From positions 1 to 63,863 of the forward strand of contig JBQTHV010000070.1 in NCBI GenBank assembly GCA_052389555.1: a DNA stretch of 63,863 nucleotides, in the 5' to 3' direction. The position numbers were made by a program, and so were the translations under genes. The notes beneath the pieces were generated by a model. That model was given only the letters and a program-made list of their open reading frames with translations. It was not told where the DNA came from and ran no database searches. Origin of the DNA: JABFSM01 sp052389555. GTDB taxonomy: Bacteria; Gemmatimonadota; Gemmatimonadetes; Gemmatimonadales; GWC2-71-9. Shown here piece after piece: positions 9,017-16,583 of the stretch (its first letter is position 1; the number at the start of each line of letters is the position of its first letter).

Positions 9017-9798
9017 ACCGGCTGGAGGCTGCCCCGTACGGGTCCGAGCTGCTGGATGACCGGAACGCCGCCCCGGTTCTGGTGCGGCAATCGCTCCGCC
9101 ACATTGCCCGCGCCAACCGCTGGCTCGGCGGTGCGGCGGCGGTGCGCTACGGCCTGCGGCGCCTGTTTCCCGCGAGCGGGCCTAACCCGCCAGGACCGCT
9201 CACCCTGTTGGACGTCGGCACCGGCCTGGGCGATTTGCCTCGCATGGCAGCGGCGTGGGCAGCCCGGCGCGGGATCACCCTGCGCCCGATCGGACTGGAG
9301 CGGCACGCCAGCGCGGCGGCCGCGGCCCGGGACGGCGGCCTCCGGGCGATCGTGGGCGATGGGGCGCTCCTCCCGTTCCGGGACGCCAGCATCGACCTCG
9401 TCCTGTTGAGCCAGGTCGCGCATCACTTCGCGCCGGCCGGGGTGGTGCACTTGCTGAAGGAATGCGCCCGGGTGGCACGCCGCGCGGTTATCGTCGCCGA
9501 CCTGCGGCGATCCCGGGCTGCCGCGCTGGGGTTCGCGGTGGCGAGCCGCCTGCTGGCCTTCGACCCGCATACCGTGCGCGACGGGATCACCTCCCTCCGC
9601 CGGGGATTCACCGTGCGCGGCCTGGAAACCCTGCTGGCCCAGGCAGGTCTGGCAGCGCGGGTTAGGCGCAGACCGGGCGCGCGACTCGTAACGGTCGCAA
9701 TAGTCGGGAATGGGGAATGGGGAATGGGGAATGGAGGTCTGGTTGCCGGCCTCCGTACCCATTCCCCACTGCCGATTCCCCATTCCCCTCAGTCGTGA
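9013..9798 (+). CDS. Class I SAM-dependent methyltransferase
   Basis: A 261-residue methyltransferase. Motif I is LLDVGTGLGDLPRMA near residue 67; the acidic residue of motif II lies in IGLERHA; motif IV is IDLVLLSQVAHHF. The GTG start at 9013 overlaps the previous stop as GTGA; the longer reading from 8890 is rejected. The last ~30 residues (after VTVAIVG) are encoded by the GGGGAAT repeat at 9705-9790 and supply the stop codon. The family often modifies lipid or quinone-like products. Its substrate here is unknown but is presumably the product of the ketoacyl synthase cluster. Confidence 0.85.
   Translation: MNRLEAAPYGSELLDDRNAAPVLVRQSLRHIARANRWLGGAAAVRYGLRRLFPASGPNPPGPLTLLDVGTGLGDLPRMAAAWAARRGITLRPIGLERHASAAAAARDGGLRAIVGDGALLPFRDASIDLVLLSQVAHHFAPAGVVHLLKECARVARRAVIVADLRRSRAAALGFAVASRLLAFDPHTVRDGITSLRRGFTVRGLETLLAQAGLAARVRRRPGARLVTVAIVGNGEWGMGNGGLVAGLRTHSPLPIPHSPQS
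9705..9790. repeat. Inverted GGGGAAT heptamer repeat inside gene end
   Basis: Left arm 9705-9737 has four GGGGAAT-like units. Right arm 9757-9789 has CCCCATT/CCCCACT units. It encodes the C-terminal tail of the methyltransferase. The pentamer AGTCG is found on both sides (9702-9706 and 9791-9795), a possible target duplication. Confidence 0.88.
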
Positions 9799-10313
9799 TG
9801 CGCACCATCGATACGCACTGGATTGGCGCTTCGCCGGAGCGGGTCTTCCGGCACGCCGCCGAGGTCGAGCGCTGGCCCGCGATCCTCTCTCACTACCGCT
9901 GGGTCAAGGTCCTCAGCCACCGTCCCGCCGGCGCACCAGGCGCAGGAAGTCGGGTTGCCCACGAGTTAGGTCCGGCGGACCGGATCGTGGAGATGGCGGC
10001 CTGGCGTCCCTTCGGGCTGCTCCGCTGGCCCACCTGGTGGGTCTCCGAGATGTGGGTCCGGCCCGATCACCGCGAAGTCCACTACCGGCACATTGACGGC
10101 ATAACCCGCGGCATGAACGTGCAGTGGAGCGTCGTGCCGGAGCGGGGCGGCGCCCGGGCCATCATCGTCCACGAGTGGGAGGGCCCCGCCTGGCCCCTCA
10201 TCCGGCGGCCCGCGGCTGCCTGGGTCATCGGACCGGTGTTCGTACGCGGAATCGCCTCGCGCACCCTGGCGGGGATTGCCCGGGCGGCCGAGCGAGAAGA
10301 AACCGATGCCTAA
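9798..10313 (+). CDS. SRPBCC (START/polyketide cyclase-like) protein
   Basis: A 171-residue helix-grip protein. It starts MRTIDTHWIGASPERVF, typical of coenzyme-Q-binding/polyketide cyclase SRPBCC proteins, and the mid part WWVSEMWVRPDHREVHY fits the same fold. The ATG at 9798 overlaps the methyltransferase stop (TGATG). A longer reading from 9717 is only the repeat. In aromatic polyketide pathways such proteins direct ring closure (family knowledge). Next to a ketoacyl synthase, that role or hydrophobic-intermediate binding is the best inference. Confidence 0.78.
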   Translation: MRTIDTHWIGASPERVFRHAAEVERWPAILSHYRWVKVLSHRPAGAPGAGSRVAHELGPADRIVEMAAWRPFGLLRWPTWWVSEMWVRPDHREVHYRHIDGITRGMNVQWSVVPERGGARAIIVHEWEGPAWPLIRRPAAAWVIGPVFVRGIASRTLAGIARAAEREETDA

Positions 10314-11547
10314 TCGCCGGGTGGCCATTACCGGGGTTGGTCCGGTTACTCCGATCGGTATCGGGGTCGAGTCCTTCTGGCAGGGATTGCGCTCGGCGCG
10401 GTCGGCGGTGCGCCGGGTCACCCGCTTCGATCCGAGTCCCTTCCGCAGTCAGGCCGCCGCCGAGGTCGACGGCTTCGAACCGACCGACTGGGTTGATCCC
10501 AAGCGGGCCAAGCGGCTCGATCGCTGCTCGCTCTTTTCGCTGGGCGCGGCGCAGCTCGCCCTCGCTGATGCGGGGATCGAGCTCGAGCGGGAAGACCCCG
10601 ATCGGGTCGGCGCAATGATGGGCACCGCCCTGGGCGGTGTTGCATACGCCGAGCAGGAGCACGGCAAGTACTTGAGCGGTGGCTTGCGCGCCGTGGAGCC
10701 CGGGCTGGCGCTCACGGTGTTCGTGGGCGCCTCGAGCTGCAACCTCGCGATCGAGCTCGGCATCTCCGGGCCGAATATCACCAACGGGATGAGCTGCGCC
10801 TCGGGAGCGATCGCCATCGGCGAGGCCGGCCGCACCATCGGGCGAGGCGAAGCGGACCTGATGCTCGCGGGGGGAGCCGAAGCGCCGCTCTCCCCCCTCA
10901 CCTACGGCGCCTTCGCGATTATCCGCGCGATGTCGACCCGGAACGACGACCCCGCGACCGCCAGCCGGCCCTTCGACCGCAACCGGGACGGCTTCGTCAT
11001 GGCGGAGGGGGCGGCGGTCCTGGTGCTGGAGGAGTGGGAGCGCGCCCGGGCCCGGGGCGCTCCGATCTACGCCGAGCTCATAGGGTATGGCCTCACCAAC
11101 GACGCCCATCACATGACCGCCCCGCGCCCCGACGGCCGCCAGGCCGCCCGGGCGATGCAGCATGCCCTCGCAGTCGCCGAGGTCCCTCCCGAAGCGGTCG
11201 AGTACGTCAACGCCCACGGCTCCTCGACGCCGCTCAACGATCCCACTGAGGCGCTCGCTATCCGGACCGTGTTAGGCCGCCACGCCGACCGGGTTAGGGT
11301 AAGCGGCACCAAGGGGTACTACGGGCACGCGCTGGGGGCGAGCGGGGCGATCGAGGCCGCCATTTGCGCCCTCGCCAGCCGGCGCGGCTGGCTGCCGCCC
11401 AGCGTCAACCTCCACGACCCCGATCCGGCCTGCGAGCTCGATTACGTGCGCGGCAACGGCGAAGATGCCGAGTCGGAGTACTTGATGAGCAATTCGTTTG
11501 GGTTTGGCGGTATTAATGCCAGCTTGCTGTTTAGGACGGTGAGGTAG
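10306..11547 (+). CDS. Beta-ketoacyl-ACP synthase (KAS II/FabF-like)
   Basis: A 413-residue thiolase-fold condensing enzyme. The nucleophile is Cys164 in NGMSCASGAIA. The two catalytic histidines are in VNAHGSSTPLND and YYGHALGASGAIEA. The start at 10306 (MPNRRVAITGVG) overlaps the previous gene by 8 bp. It differs from housekeeping FabF around the nucleophile (MSCASG instead of TACATG/TACASG) and in the second His motif (YYGH for SMTGH). This fits a secondary-metabolism or specialised-lipid KAS. No acyl carrier protein, chain-length factor or acyltransferase is visible in the window. Confidence 0.87.
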   Translation: MPNRRVAITGVGPVTPIGIGVESFWQGLRSARSAVRRVTRFDPSPFRSQAAAEVDGFEPTDWVDPKRAKRLDRCSLFSLGAAQLALADAGIELEREDPDRVGAMMGTALGGVAYAEQEHGKYLSGGLRAVEPGLALTVFVGASSCNLAIELGISGPNITNGMSCASGAIAIGEAGRTIGRGEADLMLAGGAEAPLSPLTYGAFAIIRAMSTRNDDPATASRPFDRNRDGFVMAEGAAVLVLEEWERARARGAPIYAELIGYGLTNDAHHMTAPRPDGRQAARAMQHALAVAEVPPEAVEYVNAHGSSTPLNDPTEALAIRTVLGRHADRVRVSGTKGYYGHALGASGAIEAAICALASRRGWLPPSVNLHDPDPACELDYVRGNGEDAESEYLMSNSFGFGGINASLLFRTVR

Positions 11548-11560
11548 CCTAAACGGGTAT

Positions 11561-11631
11561 CGGGAGTCGGGAGTCGGGAGTCGGGAACTGCCTGATCACC
11601 CCGACTCCCGATTCCCGATTCCCGACTCCCG
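11561..11631. repeat. Inverted TCGGGAG heptamer repeat between convergent genes
   Basis: Left arm 11561-11587 is CGGGAGT repeated. Right arm 11599-11631 is its complement (GACTCCC/GATTCCC). The 11-base spacer allows a very long hairpin. It lies between the convergent KAS gene and ccmD, could stop transcription from both sides, and encodes the C-terminal tail of CcmD. Confidence 0.88.
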
Positions 11632-11736
11632 TCTGGCTTTCCGCCACAGCGAGACCGCGTACCCGGCCAGAATCAGCGCCGTCACGAGGTACGCCGCGAT
11701 CAGGTAGCCCGCGTTGGCCGTCGGATCAGCCGGCAT
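11596..11736 (-). CDS. ccmD: CcmD-like small haem exporter subunit
   Basis: A 46-residue membrane protein. It has one hydrophobic helix (YLIAAYLVTALILAGYAVSL, residues 11-30) followed by basic residues (WRKARR), the usual CcmD layout. It starts at 11736 inside the ccmC end (11-bp overlap) and is last in the order ccmA-B-C-D. CcmD releases holo-CcmE from the CcmABC complex (family knowledge). The last ten residues (RESGIGNRES type) are encoded by the TCGGGAG repeat, so the natural tail is probably shorter. Confidence 0.8.
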   Translation of the reverse strand: MPADPTANAGYLIAAYLVTALILAGYAVSLWRKARRESGIGNRESG

Positions 11737-12433
11737 CGGACCCTCCCTCCCCCACCAGCCGGGCCCGCTTGCCGAGCCCGTAGCGGGTCATCACGAACCC
11801 CACGAGCAGGATGGTGAAGGCCCCGAGCGAAATGAGCAGGGTCCGCAGCATGGTGCCGGGCAGCGAAGGCGCGCTCGGCTTGAGCACGATCGGCTGGGGG
11901 TGCAGGGTCCGGAAGAGATAGACGGTGAGATGGACGAACGGCACCAGCACCATCCCCAGGATTCCTAACACGGCGCTGAACCGGGCCCGCTCCCCGGGAT
12001 CGGCGATCGCGCCCCGGAGCGCCCGATACCCCAGGAAGAGAAAGAACAGGATCAGGGTGAAGGTGAGCCGGGCGTCCCAGGTCCACCAGGTCCCCCACAC
12101 CGGCTTCCCCCAGAGCGGTCCCGTCGTCAGCATCACCAGGCTCATCACCAGCCCGGCTTCGGCGGACGATTCCGCGAACAGGTCGAGGCGCGGGTCCCGC
12201 AGCCAGAGATAGAGAATGCTGGCGACGCCGACCACGGTGAACGCGAGCAGCGCGCTCCACGCCGCCGGGACGTGCACATAGAAGATCTTCTGCGGCAGCC
12301 CCTGGAACCGCTCGACCGGGGTGAACTCCAGGGCCATCAGGTAGACCGCGGCGAGGCCCAGGAGCCCGAGGCCGGTGAGCCCGAGTCCCCGGCGAATCAC
12401 CCTTCGCACCGCCAGCCGTTCGAGATCACTCAT
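11726..12433 (-). CDS. ccmC: Haem exporter protein CcmC
   Basis: A 235-residue inner-membrane protein with six hydrophobic segments. It carries the tryptophan-rich motif PVWGTWWTWDARLT (about residues 108-121). The histidines in YVHVPAAW and VPFVHLTV match the conserved haem-handling residues on either side of it. CcmC attaches haem to the chaperone CcmE for c-type cytochrome maturation. The gene overlaps ccmB by 8 bp and ccmD by 11 bp. ccmE, ccmF and ccmH are not in the window. Confidence 0.93.
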   Translation of the reverse strand: MSDLERLAVRRVIRRGLGLTGLGLLGLAAVYLMALEFTPVERFQGLPQKIFYVHVPAAWSALLAFTVVGVASILYLWLRDPRLDLFAESSAEAGLVMSLVMLTTGPLWGKPVWGTWWTWDARLTFTLILFFLFLGYRALRGAIADPGERARFSAVLGILGMVLVPFVHLTVYLFRTLHPQPIVLKPSAPSLPGTMLRTLLISLGAFTILLVGFVMTRYGLGKRARLVGEGGSDAG

Positions 12434-13106
12434 CCATGAGCGCGGGAAAAAGGAGCAGGCACAGGGTCACGAAGACCAGGTCGTAGCATCCCAGGATCGC
12501 GAGCCAGCCGCCAATCTCGCTCGCCGGGCGCCCCCCAAGCAACCTCGCCGTCACCTGGACCGCACCGATCACCGGCGGAAGCAGGAACGGCAGGAGCAAG
12601 AGCGGTAGCATGAGCTCGGCGAAACGGGTCCGCACGGTCATCGCCGCGAACACCGTCCCGACCGCAACGAAACCCAGGGTGGCAAGCGCCGCCGTCACCC
12701 CGATCCAGCCAAGCGTGCCGCGGAGATCGACCCCGAAAAACAGCACGAAGAGCGGCAGCGCGACGGCCAGCACCACGAACACGAACGCGAGGTTGGCCAG
12801 GTACTTCCCCAGGAACAGAGCGCTCCGGGACACCGGCGCGAGTAAGAGACCATCGAGCGCCGCGTTCTCCTGCTCCAGCGCAAACGACCGGTTGAGCGCG
12901 ATGACCGCCGAAAAGGTGAAGGTGATCCATAACACGCTCGGGGCGAGCGCCTCGCGGGAGACCGCTGCGGCGTCGCGCGCGAAGTTGAAGATGACCAGCA
13001 CCAGCGCCGCGAACGCAATGGCCGCGACGAGGGCGGTCTTGCTGCGGCGCTCGACCCGAAGGTCCTTCGCGGCGAGGGCGAGGGTCGCCCGAAGGAAGTC
13101 ACCCAC
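12426..13106 (-). CDS. ccmB: Haem exporter protein CcmB
   Basis: A 226-residue ABC permease with six predicted helices and the CcmB start pattern ATLALAAKDLRVERRSK. The ORSFALEQE-like turn (NRSFALEQENAALDGLLLAP) is characteristic of CcmB. It forms the CcmAB ABC unit with the overlapping ccmA gene (8 bp) and overlaps ccmC downstream. Its role is energy-dependent release of haem-loaded CcmE. Confidence 0.92.
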   Translation of the reverse strand: MGDFLRATLALAAKDLRVERRSKTALVAAIAFAALVLVIFNFARDAAAVSREALAPSVLWITFTFSAVIALNRSFALEQENAALDGLLLAPVSRSALFLGKYLANLAFVFVVLAVALPLFVLFFGVDLRGTLGWIGVTAALATLGFVAVGTVFAAMTVRTRFAELMLPLLLLPFLLPPVIGAVQVTARLLGGRPASEIGGWLAILGCYDLVFVTLCLLLFPALMDE

Positions 13107-13827
13107 CGAGCGCGTCCCGGTAGCGTCGCAGGAACGTGTCCAGGCTGTCCACCCGCGGGCCGGTCAGCATCCAGCTCCCGGAGACCAGGAGGTGCACGTG
13201 GGTCGCGAGATCCCACGACTCGTGCACGTCGTGGCTCACCAGAATCAGGACCCGGCCCCCCGTGCGCTCGGCGGCCAGCAAGCGCGCCACCTGGTCGCCC
13301 GAGCGGGGATCGAGTCCGGTAAAGGGCTCGTCCAGCAGCAAAAGCTGCGGCTCGTGCAATAAGGTGCGCGCGATGGCGACGCGCTGGACCATCCCGCGGG
13401 AGAGCGCCCGCACTCGCTCGTTGCCCCGATGGATCAGTCCAACCGCCTCGAGGGCGGTGCGCGCCACGCCTTCCGGATCCGCGATCCCATAGAGCCGGGC
13501 GGTGAAGGCCAGGTTCTCGATCGCGGTGAGGTCATTGTAGAGTTGGCTCTGGTGCCCGAGCAGGCCGATGGACCGGCGCGCTGCGGGCTCCCGGGTTAGG
13601 GGCGCGTCACCGATGAGGATGGTCCCTGCGGTGGGCCGCGCCAATCCCGCCAGCAAGCGGAGCAGGGTGGTCTTCCCGGCCCCGTTGGGTCCCACCACCA
13701 GGTGGCACTCCCCGGGCCCGGCTTCCAGGGAGACGTCCCGGAGCGCCATGGCGGCGCCGAACCGGCGCTCCAGATTGCGAGCGATAAGGACTGTGGCACG
13801 GGAAGGAGGGGCGGTGGGGGTGGCCAC
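13099..13827 (-). CDS. ccmA: Cytochrome c biogenesis ATPase CcmA
   Basis: An ABC ATPase of about 242 residues. Walker A is GPNGAGKTT, the signature is LSRGMVQRV, Walker B is LLLLDEPFTGLD, and the H-loop is VSHD. The GTG at 13827 is chosen because a TATATT box at 13835-13840 lies 7 bp before it, suggesting a leaderless message. A TTG three codons upstream (13836) overlaps the box and is less likely. First gene of ccmABCD. Confidence 0.9.
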   Translation of the reverse strand: MATPTAPPSRATVLIARNLERRFGAAMALRDVSLEAGPGECHLVVGPNGAGKTTLLRLLAGLARPTAGTILIGDAPLTREPAARRSIGLLGHQSQLYNDLTAIENLAFTARLYGIADPEGVARTALEAVGLIHRGNERVRALSRGMVQRVAIARTLLHEPQLLLLDEPFTGLDPRSGDQVARLLAAERTGGRVLILVSHDVHESWDLATHVHLLVSGSWMLTGPRVDSLDTFLRRYRDALGG

Positions 13828-13834
13828 GCGCCCC

Positions 13835-13840
13835 AATATA
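13835..13840 (-). promoter_or_regulatory. Candidate -10 box for leaderless ccmA message
   Basis: TATATT on the minus strand, 7 bp before the GTG at 13827. The same TATATT-to-start spacing (8 bp) occurs at 30232-30246. No good -35 was seen. Confidence 0.45.
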
Positions 13841-13852
13841 GACAGCGTGGTG

Positions 13853-14203
13853 CTACGGCGTTCCCGGCTCCAACTCGAAGAGGTCGGCCAATTGGGTCAG
13901 GGTGAGGAGGTAGCGGAACTCGTCGCTCGCCGCGTGCAGGACGACTCGCTGGCTTCGATCGGCGGCCCGGCGCTGGACCAGCATGAGCGCCGAGAGGCCG
14001 GCGGAATCGACCCGTCGGGTGGCGCCCAGGTCAACCCGCAGGACGCCGCCGTCCGGAAGCCGGGCCAACGCCGCGAAGGCGGCTTCGCGAAAAGATGCGC
14101 GGGTCTCCAAACCCAGGTCGTCGGGCGCAGTGATCGAGCGCGCGCCGGGTTCCATCTCCACCATGCGCGTGGGGGAGGGCGAGTCCGGTGCCATGGGTAC
14201 CAA
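13853..14203 (-). CDS. STAS-domain protein (anti-anti-sigma factor-like)
   Basis: A 116-residue single STAS domain. The loop VDSAGLSALMLVQRRA carries the Ser that is phosphorylated by anti-sigma kinases in SpoIIAA/RsbV proteins; strand VLRVDLGAT precedes it. The start is uncertain between 14203 and internal Met codons up to MEPGARSIT. No anti-sigma kinase or phosphatase is next to it. A role in partner switching or in substrate-binding STAS signalling is inferred only from the family. Confidence 0.78.
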   Translation of the reverse strand: MVPMAPDSPSPTRMVEMEPGARSITAPDDLGLETRASFREAAFAALARLPDGGVLRVDLGATRRVDSAGLSALMLVQRRAADRSQRVVLHAASDEFRYLLTLTQLADLFELEPGTP

Positions 14204-14338
14204 CTCGCATGCGCCGAACCACTTATCTCCCGCCTGCTCTTGCGGTTGCTAGCTCGCTCACACCGCACTCCGCGACAACTCGTGTTGATCTGCAAGCGCA
14301 ACGCACATCGCGCATCGCGCTCACTGCTGCGATCAGCA

Positions 14339-16453
14339 TCACTCGGCCCGACCGAACGCCTTGATCTCTTCCAGCTCTTGAGGCGTTAGCTCGCGCGGGA
14401 CCTGGCCGCGGGCGAGCTTCGCTGCCTGAACATGGTGCCGGATGTCCTCGACCACCTCGGGGTTCGCCAGCGTAGTCGTGTCGCCCACGTCGGTGAAGTT
14501 GGAAATCCCGGCGATAACCCGGCGCATGATCTTTCCCGACCGGGTCTTGGGCATGTCGGGGACGATCCAGACATTCTTGGGCCGCGCCATCTTGCCGATC
14601 TCGGTCTCGATCGCCTTGGCCACCTTCTCCTCGATCTCCGGTCGCGGGAGAATTCCGGGCTTCAGCGATACATAGATCTCCACCATGCGGCCGCGCAGCT
14701 CGTCGAGCACCGGCACCGCCGCCGCTTCCGCGATTTCCTCCACCGTGATGGTCGCCGACTCGAGCTCCTTGGTGCCCAGCCGGTGCCCGGCCACGTTGAT
14801 GACGTCATCCACCCGGCCGAGGATTCGAAAGTACCCATCGCCGGCTTTGACCGCGCCGTCGCCCGCGAAATAGGGCCAGTCGCGCCAGTCTTGGCTCTTC
14901 GGGTCGCGGCAGTACTTCTGGTAGTAGATCTCCACGAACCGCTCGGGTTGGCCCCAGATCGTCTGGAAGATGCCGGGCCACGGGTTACGGATGCAGATAT
15001 TGCCGGCCCGCCCGCTGCCGGCTTCGACGACCATGCCGTTCTCGTCGTAGATCACGGGGTAGATCCCGAGCACTCCCGGACCGGCGCTCCCGGGTTTCAT
15101 CGGGTGCAGGGCGGGCAGGGTGCTGCACAGAAAGCCGCCATTCTCGGTCTGCCACCAGGTATCCACGATGACGGCGGCCCCCTTCCCCACCACGTCGTGG
15201 TACCACCGCCAGACGTCCGGCTCGATCGGTTCGCCCACCGTGGTCATGTGCTTGAAGCGGTAGTTGTACTTGGCCGGCTCGTTGGGGCCGAGCTTGCGGA
15301 GCATGCGGATCGTAGTGGGAGCGGTATGGAAGATCGTGACACCGAGCCGCTCGGCGATTCGCCACGGCCGTCCGGGATCCGGATACGTCGGCACGCCCTC
15401 GTAGATCACGCTCGTCGTGCCGAGCGCGAGCGGGCCGTAGACGATGTAGGAGTGGCCGGTGATCCACCCGATGTCGGCGAAGCACCAATAGGTGTCCTCG
15501 GGATGGATATCCTGGTAGTACTTCGAAGTGCCGGCCACATAGGCGAGGTAGCCGCCGGTACTGTGCTGGCAACCCTTGGGCCGCGCGGTGGTCCCGCTCG
15601 TGTACATGAGGAAGAGCGGCGCTTCAGCGGGCAGGGAGACCGGCTCCACGATCCGCCCCCGATAGTCACCCATGATCTCGTCCACGAAGAAATCGCGGCC
15701 TTTGATCATGGGGCTCTTCGAGGCGTACTGGCCCCGGTGCCGCCGCCATACCAGCACCTTATCGACCTCGACGCCCAGCGCTCGGGCCTTCACGACCGCC
15801 TCGTCGGCCTTGATCTTGTGGTCGAGGAGCTGCCCATTGCGATAGTAGCCGTCCATCGTCACCAGGACGTGGCTTCCCGAATCGGCGATCCGCTCCCCGC
15901 AGGCCGTGCCGCTGAACCCGCCGAACACCTGCGAGTGGATCACGCCCAGTCGGGCGCACGCCAGCATGGCGACGGGCAGCTCCGGGACCATCGGGAGGTG
16001 GAAGGTCACCCGGTCACCAGTCTTCATCCCAACGAAGTCACGCAGCAGCGCGGCGAACTCGTTAACCCGCCGGTACAGCTCCTGGTAGGTGATTGCCTGG
16101 GTCTCCTCTTGCTCAGGTTCGGGGACCCAGATGAGCGCTGCTTTGTTTCGGCTGGTCTTCAGGTGGCGATCGACGCAGTTATAGGAGGCATTGAGCCGGC
16201 CTCCCACGAACCACTTCCAGAAGGGTGGGTTGCTGGTGTCCAGGGTGGTGTGCCAGTAGGCATCCCAGCTGAGCAGGTCGGCGTACTGCTTGAAGCACTC
16301 GGGGAAGTGCTCCTCGCTGAATCGCTCGAAGAGGTCCGGGTCGGCGCCATTGGCCTGGGCGACAAAAGTGGCGGGAGGATGGTAGTACTCCTCCTCGCGC
16401 CAGTGGACCGCGATCTCTGCCTCGGAGACCTGGGTCTCCTGTTCACCCGCCAT
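14339..16453 (-). CDS. acs: Acetyl-CoA synthetase-type acyl-CoA ligase
   Basis: A 704-residue AMP-forming ligase that would make acetyl-CoA (or a near homolog) from the free acid, ATP and CoA. It has the ACS N-terminal cap (NPPFWKWFVGGRLNASYNCVDRHL), P-loop YTSGTTARPKG, the WWQTENGG motif, GRVDDVINVAGHR and the C-terminal KTRSGKIMRR with the acetylatable lysine. Two motifs differ from classic Acs (TSGSTGKPKG and WWQTETGG), so substrate range may differ. The start at 16453 is preceded by GGAGG. The upstream 41-residue extension is rejected. Confidence 0.85.
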   Translation of the reverse strand: MAGEQETQVSEAEIAVHWREEEYYHPPATFVAQANGADPDLFERFSEEHFPECFKQYADLLSWDAYWHTTLDTSNPPFWKWFVGGRLNASYNCVDRHLKTSRNKAALIWVPEPEQEETQAITYQELYRRVNEFAALLRDFVGMKTGDRVTFHLPMVPELPVAMLACARLGVIHSQVFGGFSGTACGERIADSGSHVLVTMDGYYRNGQLLDHKIKADEAVVKARALGVEVDKVLVWRRHRGQYASKSPMIKGRDFFVDEIMGDYRGRIVEPVSLPAEAPLFLMYTSGTTARPKGCQHSTGGYLAYVAGTSKYYQDIHPEDTYWCFADIGWITGHSYIVYGPLALGTTSVIYEGVPTYPDPGRPWRIAERLGVTIFHTAPTTIRMLRKLGPNEPAKYNYRFKHMTTVGEPIEPDVWRWYHDVVGKGAAVIVDTWWQTENGGFLCSTLPALHPMKPGSAGPGVLGIYPVIYDENGMVVEAGSGRAGNICIRNPWPGIFQTIWGQPERFVEIYYQKYCRDPKSQDWRDWPYFAGDGAVKAGDGYFRILGRVDDVINVAGHRLGTKELESATITVEEIAEAAAVPVLDELRGRMVEIYVSLKPGILPRPEIEEKVAKAIETEIGKMARPKNVWIVPDMPKTRSGKIMRRVIAGISNFTDVGDTTTLANPEVVEDIRHHVQAAKLARGQVPRELTPQELEEIKAFGRAE

Positions 16454-16583
16454 CGTCCACCTCCACCGGGAAGCCGAGTTTGGGAGCCCGGCTGTCGGAG
16501 CCGCCGGCGTGGCCGGCCGACGCAAGCTGCGCGACACATTGCGCCGCGGCGGCTGACAAGTCAAGGGTGCCGGCAAACCAGAA

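Noticed and set aside
14204..14338. tRNA or small RNA gene between the STAS and acs genes
   Set aside because: No cloverleaf or GTTCRANNC arm could be found.
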